This document shows, one piece after another, positions 7,850-11,466 of a stretch of 11,466 bases of DNA. Below the pieces are notes generated by a model. It was not told the origin of the DNA and ran no database searches. It saw only the letters and a list, made by a program, of their open reading frames with translations. How positions within the stretch are numbered: the stretch's first letter is position 1; every line of letters begins with the position of its first letter. Location of the stretch: NCBI GenBank assembly GCA_005223375.1, contig RXOD01006052.1:1-11466 (forward strand). Reading direction: 5' to 3'. The translations under genes and the position numbers were made by a program. Source of the stretch: Amoebophrya sp. AT5.2 (taxonomy: Eukaryota > Sar > Dinophyceae > Syndiniales > Amoebophryaceae).

Positions 7850-10800
7850 CTACCAACTGTCTGTCTTTCTAACGTTCACCTTTAGAATCGAGAACAGCAG
7901 TACGTGCCAGAGCAGAATCCCCAGCCCCCCGAGCACTAAGATGTGTCGCTCCTTCACCGACTGCACCCAGTAGCGCACCCCGCCGATGGTGACGATGATC
8001 GCTGCCTTAAAGCTCGCCGGGAGCCCGTCGTGCCGATTCACGGCCTGGAGCATCAACAAAACCGTCGCGCCGCCCACGAATCCCGCCATGCAAGCGTGGA
8101 GTCGGGCGATCTTAGGGCGGAGAGTCAGCAGCACTTCCCGGCTCTGGCTCCAGAACGGTAGGCAGGCCCAGGAGAGCAACAAGCCAGGAACCACGACACA
8201 GCACGCAGCGAGCAGCCCGCGAATGATCGCGGAAGAGAGATTCTCGTGCTTCTCGTAGCGGATTCGCAGAGGCGGGGGGGTCTATTTTGCAGTAGATGAT
8301 GAAAAAGAAAATTGTGCTGCATGTATTGACTCAGTGATCGCCTTCCAGCATTTTCGTGCGACGTTTGCGCCAAAAATGCAACGTCCAACAGCCTCGCCCG
8401 TGGAATCGAAATATCGGCGAAAAAGCACATTCTTGCAGGTGAAGTACTGGGACCACTCGCGCCCTGAGCCTGCCCCTGTGAAAACCCTTACCCTAGCTAA
8501 AGAATTATTCGCCACCGCGACGCGATCGCGAATGAACGACTAATATGTTAGTTTATGTTGAGGACTAATCAATCATAATTAGTGCAAAAAATAGAGCCCC
8601 GCCTCCTTCGCCTACTTCCAGGTAGGACTGTGCGAAGGCTGCTGCGTTTACGGCTCCCAGCCTCGAGCTTGTCGAAGGCAGCACCCGTGCCACCACTAAA
8701 CCAAGCAAAAACAAATGCTTCGGCACCAAAGACTCGCACTCCAGCAAGGGGAGCGCCTCGATCCACCCCCCGTTCGCGAACAGGGTCAGCCCACAGCGGA
8801 GGTAACTGCCGTACGCGTCCAGACTGTCGAAAAAGTACGCAAACACGGAGAACAGGAAAAATATGAAGGTTTGCGGAAGATCAGATGGTTTTGGCATTGG
8901 TTATGGTTGTCGGGGCGTACTTTAGAACTAGTGTTCTTGCGATCTAGTACTTCGGCTCCTGCAGGCTGGTGCAGATGAAGATCCCCCGCTCAAATACTGT
9001 CTGCTGCAGCCGCTGCAGATCCTTTCATTCTGTTCTACATCTACCTCTACCACTTGCTTTCGCACGGAAACCTCTCCCCACGGACACACCGATCGGAAAC
9101 AAAGCCCCAAGACCCACGACCCCAGATTTCGCTTCTAGCGTGCAACTTCGAATACAAGAACCCTCGGCCGACACCTATACCATAGCTCACTGACATCCCG
9201 GTACCATAAAGAGAAGGAAGGCGAGGGCGAAGAGGGTGAAGCCCGTTCGGTCGTCGTACTGCACTAGCCGGTCGCGGTCCGCGTCGAGCAGGTCGGGATT
9301 GGTAGCGTTGAAGTCTTGAGCTGGAGCGTTCTCTGTTGAGTCTCCGAGAATCCCGTTCATCCCACCGCGGTTCTCGCTGAAAACACGGTTCTCGCTGAAA
9401 AGGGAAACGTAGAAAGTGGCGGAGGAGGGCGACAGCTCGGCTTGGGCGGCCCCCGCGGTGGACTCAACATGGGGACCACCTCCACGGGCATTAATTGTTT
9501 GTTTTGTATCCACTGCCTGTTTATTTTCGCTAGTTTCCGCGCTCCGGCTCCTCTGCGGCACCAACACCGGGTCGACGTCGAGCAACCCGGCGGAGCCAAA
9601 CCCATACCCGGTCACCATCCCGTACTGTCGCTGCTTCTCGCGTTGCTGTTGCTCCTCTTCTCTAGTAGTTTGCTGGGTTCCGGTTCCACGACCCGTGGGA
9701 CCTCCACCACCTCCGCCGGGAGTCATGTCGTAATCCTCCGCCTCCGTCCCGCTGGCGATACCCCCCGCGATACCCGGGAGTTGATGTAGTCCTCCGCCAG
9801 ATGCTTTAATATTCGCGGACCGCGCGAGAGCCGAAGAAGAAGATAACCTCGTCGTCCCCTCTTGGATATAGTTAATTGCCTGTGGTCCGTGTAGAAGTCC
9901 TTCCTCGGCCCCCGTGTCGTAGTACAAATCGTCCCCGCGCAGTCTTGCCCCCCGCCATAGCTTCTCGCTCTCCATCTTTTTTTCCACGTCCGCGATCCAT
10001 TCCGAGTACGCCACCGCGAGAGCCACGGGAAGGCTTAAAGGAAAAGAAAGATGAAAAACCCATTTCCGATCTCATCGCTGATCGCGTTCTCGGTCGTGGC
10101 GTAGTCTTCCAATGATGGACAGAATACAAGCGTGTATACAGTGCAAGGCTCATCAGCAAAAACCGCTGCGACTACATAAAAAAGCCAGCCGCCGCTCGGC
10201 TCTACAACACACCAACCCGACCAAATCCAAAATCGCTAGGAGTAGAAAAATACGGGGAGCGAGAAACGGAAACCCGATGCCACCACCAGTATCTCGACTC
10301 CGAATACGGAAAATGAAAATGAGTTTTTTTTACTCTTTTTAAGATGGCCACCAGCCGCAGGAAGTGCGGCGACAGCAACACGGTGACGAAGCCGACGAAG
10401 AGCGAGAGCCGGCAGTCGGCAAATATGGTGGGCCCAAGTGCAAGTGGTAAGAAAGAAGTGGGCGTTAGTTGTATAGTAGGTGGCAAGTGAATTTTTAGAT
10501 GTAAAAATAAGGCGGCTTTTCGCCTGATCGGCAGGCCGTGCTGCACCTCTGCAACCCCCAGCTGACCACAACAAACCGCCACTCCGGGCTCCCGCATTTG
10601 TCGTGCTACTTTCAGGCCCACCTAGCAACTACAACCAACCACGTGTTTCCGCTTCCAGTTCGGCTACCACTAAAAAAATACTTTCTTCTAGTACCTCCCA
10701 TCTGTACCTGTAGTTGCTCAGGAGACCCCATAAATGATCGACGAATGGGGCACCTCTGAAACCGCCCCCAAGAACCTCACTTCGCCAGACCGGGCAACAT

Positions 10801-11074
10801 GACTCTTCAGGTTCAGAGCGCCCACCTTATTTGCGTTAAACGTTTCATGGCCAAGATTTTGATCCATGAAAAACATTTTGATCCATTATGTAAACGGCTT
10901 ACCACGCACCTGGTCCTCTTGGCTCCTAGCCGAGTTGGCGAAGGTGTAGCGGAGCGCGGCCGCCTTTTCGAGGGCGATGCCGCCGAAGCAAACGAAGCAG
11001 CCGTGCACAAACACGGAAAAGTAGACGTCTTCTATCGTCGCCACGTGCTTGTGCAGGTGCACGTCCGGTGGGCC
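7850..11074 (-). CDS. Polytopic membrane protein of unknown family, at least five exons (5' end unresolved)
   Basis: Proposed exons: 11074-10906, 10443-10344, 10033-9191, 8823-8616 and 8281-7850, totalling 583 residues in one consistent frame. Likely membrane segments lie in YFSVFVHGCFVCFGG, SLFVGFVTVLLSPHF, VAILPVALAVAY, GFTLFALAFLLFMVPG, KHLFLLGLVVARVL, GLLAACCVVVPGLLLSW, CMAGFVGGATVLLMLQ and LVLGGLGILLWHVLLF. Exon 3 contains a hydrophilic, Gly/Gln-rich insert of about 200 residues (including a run of six Gly and the duplicated FSENR) between membrane segments. The last exon has a conserved-looking KHENLSSAIIRG preceding a helix. I do not recognise the family. No start codon is found: upstream of 11074 a stop closes the frame near 11166, so an earlier exon must exist. 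Exon ends at introns 1 and 3 are the least certain. Confidence 0.55.
8282..8615 (-). mobile_element. Intron 4 of the polytopic gene, with inverted termini
   Basis: The donor is CTGGAA|GTAGGC at 8615. The acceptor is a pyrimidine-rich tract ending CAAAATAG at 8282; both are phase 0, giving 334 nt. Inverted termini of over 25 nt are present: GAGGCGGGGCTCTATTTTTT from 8605 (minus) and GAGGCGGGGGGGTCTATTTT from 8269 (plus), both followed by GCA[CG]TA. The right terminus crosses the acceptor, so 13 nt of it become exon. Removing the element exactly from terminus to terminus would also keep the frame. Confidence 0.6.
8824..9190 (-). other. Intron 3 of the polytopic gene (canonical reading)
   Basis: The donor TGTCA|GTGAGC at 9190 and the acceptor GTACTTTTTCGACAG ending at 8824 are both phase 2, and the join forms a His codon, giving ...FMVPGC-H-LDAYGSY. 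An alternative reading keeps the hydrophobic stretch FFLFSVFAYFF (8824-8870) as exon. That needs a non-AG acceptor, because a stop closes its frame near 8902 and no AG lies between. Confidence 0.45.
10034..10343 (-). mobile_element. Introner-like intron 2 of the polytopic gene
   Basis: The termini are inverted: CTTAAAAAGAGTAAAAAAAA then CTCATTTTC from 10343 (minus), and CTTAAAGGAAAAGAAAGATG then AAAAACCCATTTCC from 10034 (plus). The 3' end TTTTCCTTTAAG is an ordinary acceptor, but no GT donor in the right phase exists. Removing exactly from terminus to terminus (310 nt) joins GCC AT to C CTT and keeps the frame, giving LRLVAILPVALAVAY. The termini resemble those of the carrier-gene element, sharing the pattern [CT]TTA[AG]AGG, then GATGAAAAA, then CCA. 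Confidence 0.55.
10444..10909 (-). other. Intron 1 of the polytopic gene, boundaries uncertain
   Basis: A consensus donor GACCAG|GTGCGT sits at 10909. Upstream of the next exon there is a branch-like CTAAC and a pyrimidine tract ending CTTACCACTTGCAC, but no AG. GTGGTAAG occurs in inverted orientation at 10905-10898 (minus) and 10444-10451 (plus), and removal between these keeps the frame. A canonical alternative uses GTGGTCAG (ending at 10562) or GAGGTGCAG (ending at 10544) as the acceptor, which would add about 34-40 residues in frame. Confidence 0.4.
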
Positions 11075-11140
11075 CTGGGGTTGTAGATGGCCAGCAGAAG
11101 CAGCGGCGCCAGCCGTGGCGTTTTTAACGGTCGAGGTTGG

Positions 11141-11275
11141 GATCAAGTCACACCACAAGTGAGATCAGGTCAACATCCGGGATCAAATCATCTCGGATCA
11201 GGTCGATCCTGAGATCAGGCCGACCCGGATCAGGTCAACGTCCGGGATCAAGTCGACCCGGATCAGCGCCACCCG
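11141..11275. repeat. GATC-based minisatellite
   Basis: GATC recurs at 11141, 11163, 11181, 11196, 11205, 11213, 11228, 11246 and 11261. Most are part of 15- or 18-nt units of the form GATCA[AG]GTC[AG]AC..CCGG. Two 33-nt higher-order units (18+15) can be recognised. The array lies in a region that does not code and probably falls in an intron or leader of the polytopic gene. Confidence 0.85.
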
Positions 11276-11466
11276 CCCATTCTCCGCGCTCACTCACAAG
11301 GACGCGAAAGAGAAGAAATCCACAATGAACAACGCAGCGACAAGCTGCGGGCGAGTTGTCGCAAGGAAAGGACCGGACACAGCACGACGAAGAAGGGGAC
11401 AAGCACAAGGGGGAAGAGCGCGGGGCCGCTGGGCGGACGACCCAGAACCCTAAACCCGAAGCCCTA
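11276..11466. other. Right edge: possible upstream exon, not resolved
   Basis: On the minus strand all three frames are open for over 100 nt, and an excellent donor, CCTT|GTGAGTG, lies at 11325. One frame encodes a hydrophobic stretch (ALFPLVLVPFFVVLCPVL). This may be an upstream exon of the polytopic gene, but only one of the three phases fits the best downstream acceptor (CTACAACCCCAG ending 11075), and it is not the hydrophobic frame. The edge also has CCCTAAACCC at 11449-11458. Confidence 0.3.

Noticed and set aside
1..11466. tRNA genes, rRNA, CRISPR arrays
   Set aside because: No T-loop/acceptor pairings, rRNA-like sequence or evenly spaced repeat-spacer structure was seen. The repeats present are minisatellites or coding repeats.

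Overview
The window looks like a compact, intron-containing protist nuclear genome, not a prokaryote. Coding exons are separated by introns of about 275-460 nt. Four gene models all lie on the minus strand, and the two best-supported ones encode typically eukaryotic proteins: a tandem-BRCT nuclear protein and a peroxisomal-type mitochondrial-carrier-family protein. Several introns have terminal inverted repeats, and at least one (in the carrier gene) is flanked by a short direct repeat and cannot be spliced as GT-AG. This combination of one-way gene order, non-canonical transposon-like introns and moderately GC-rich coding sequence resembles what is described for dinoflagellates, in particular the parasitic Amoebophrya/Syndiniales. 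That assignment is inference.

Layout, from right to left (the direction of transcription). From 11074 down to 7850 is a multi-exon gene for an unrecognised polytopic membrane protein. Five exons can be proposed; its 5' part is unresolved and probably continues towards or beyond the right edge, past a GATC-based minisatellite (11141-11275). From 7104 down to 5558 is a carrier of the PMP34/SLC25A17 type, in two exons around a 371-nt introner-like element. A spacer with a perfect 40-bp tandem duplication follows. From 4926 down to 1292 is a 1119-residue protein with an SQ/TQ-rich disordered N-terminus and two C-terminal BRCT repeats, joined across one canonical 275-nt intron; it resembles MDC1-type DNA-damage mediators. 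From 447 down to the left edge is the start of a secreted or membrane-targeted Ala/Pro-rich protein that runs out of the window.

The genes do not form an obvious pathway; they are simply arranged head to tail. The most interesting signal is the intron population. The carrier intron and the second intron of the polytopic gene have similar inverted termini, suggesting one mobile introner family inserted in neighbouring genes. Three other introns of the polytopic gene carry different inverted termini. Other points are a large insert with a nuclear localisation signal inside the second BRCT repeat, TQ-containing motif repeats in the same protein, and a signal peptide built from a short DNA duplication read in two frames.
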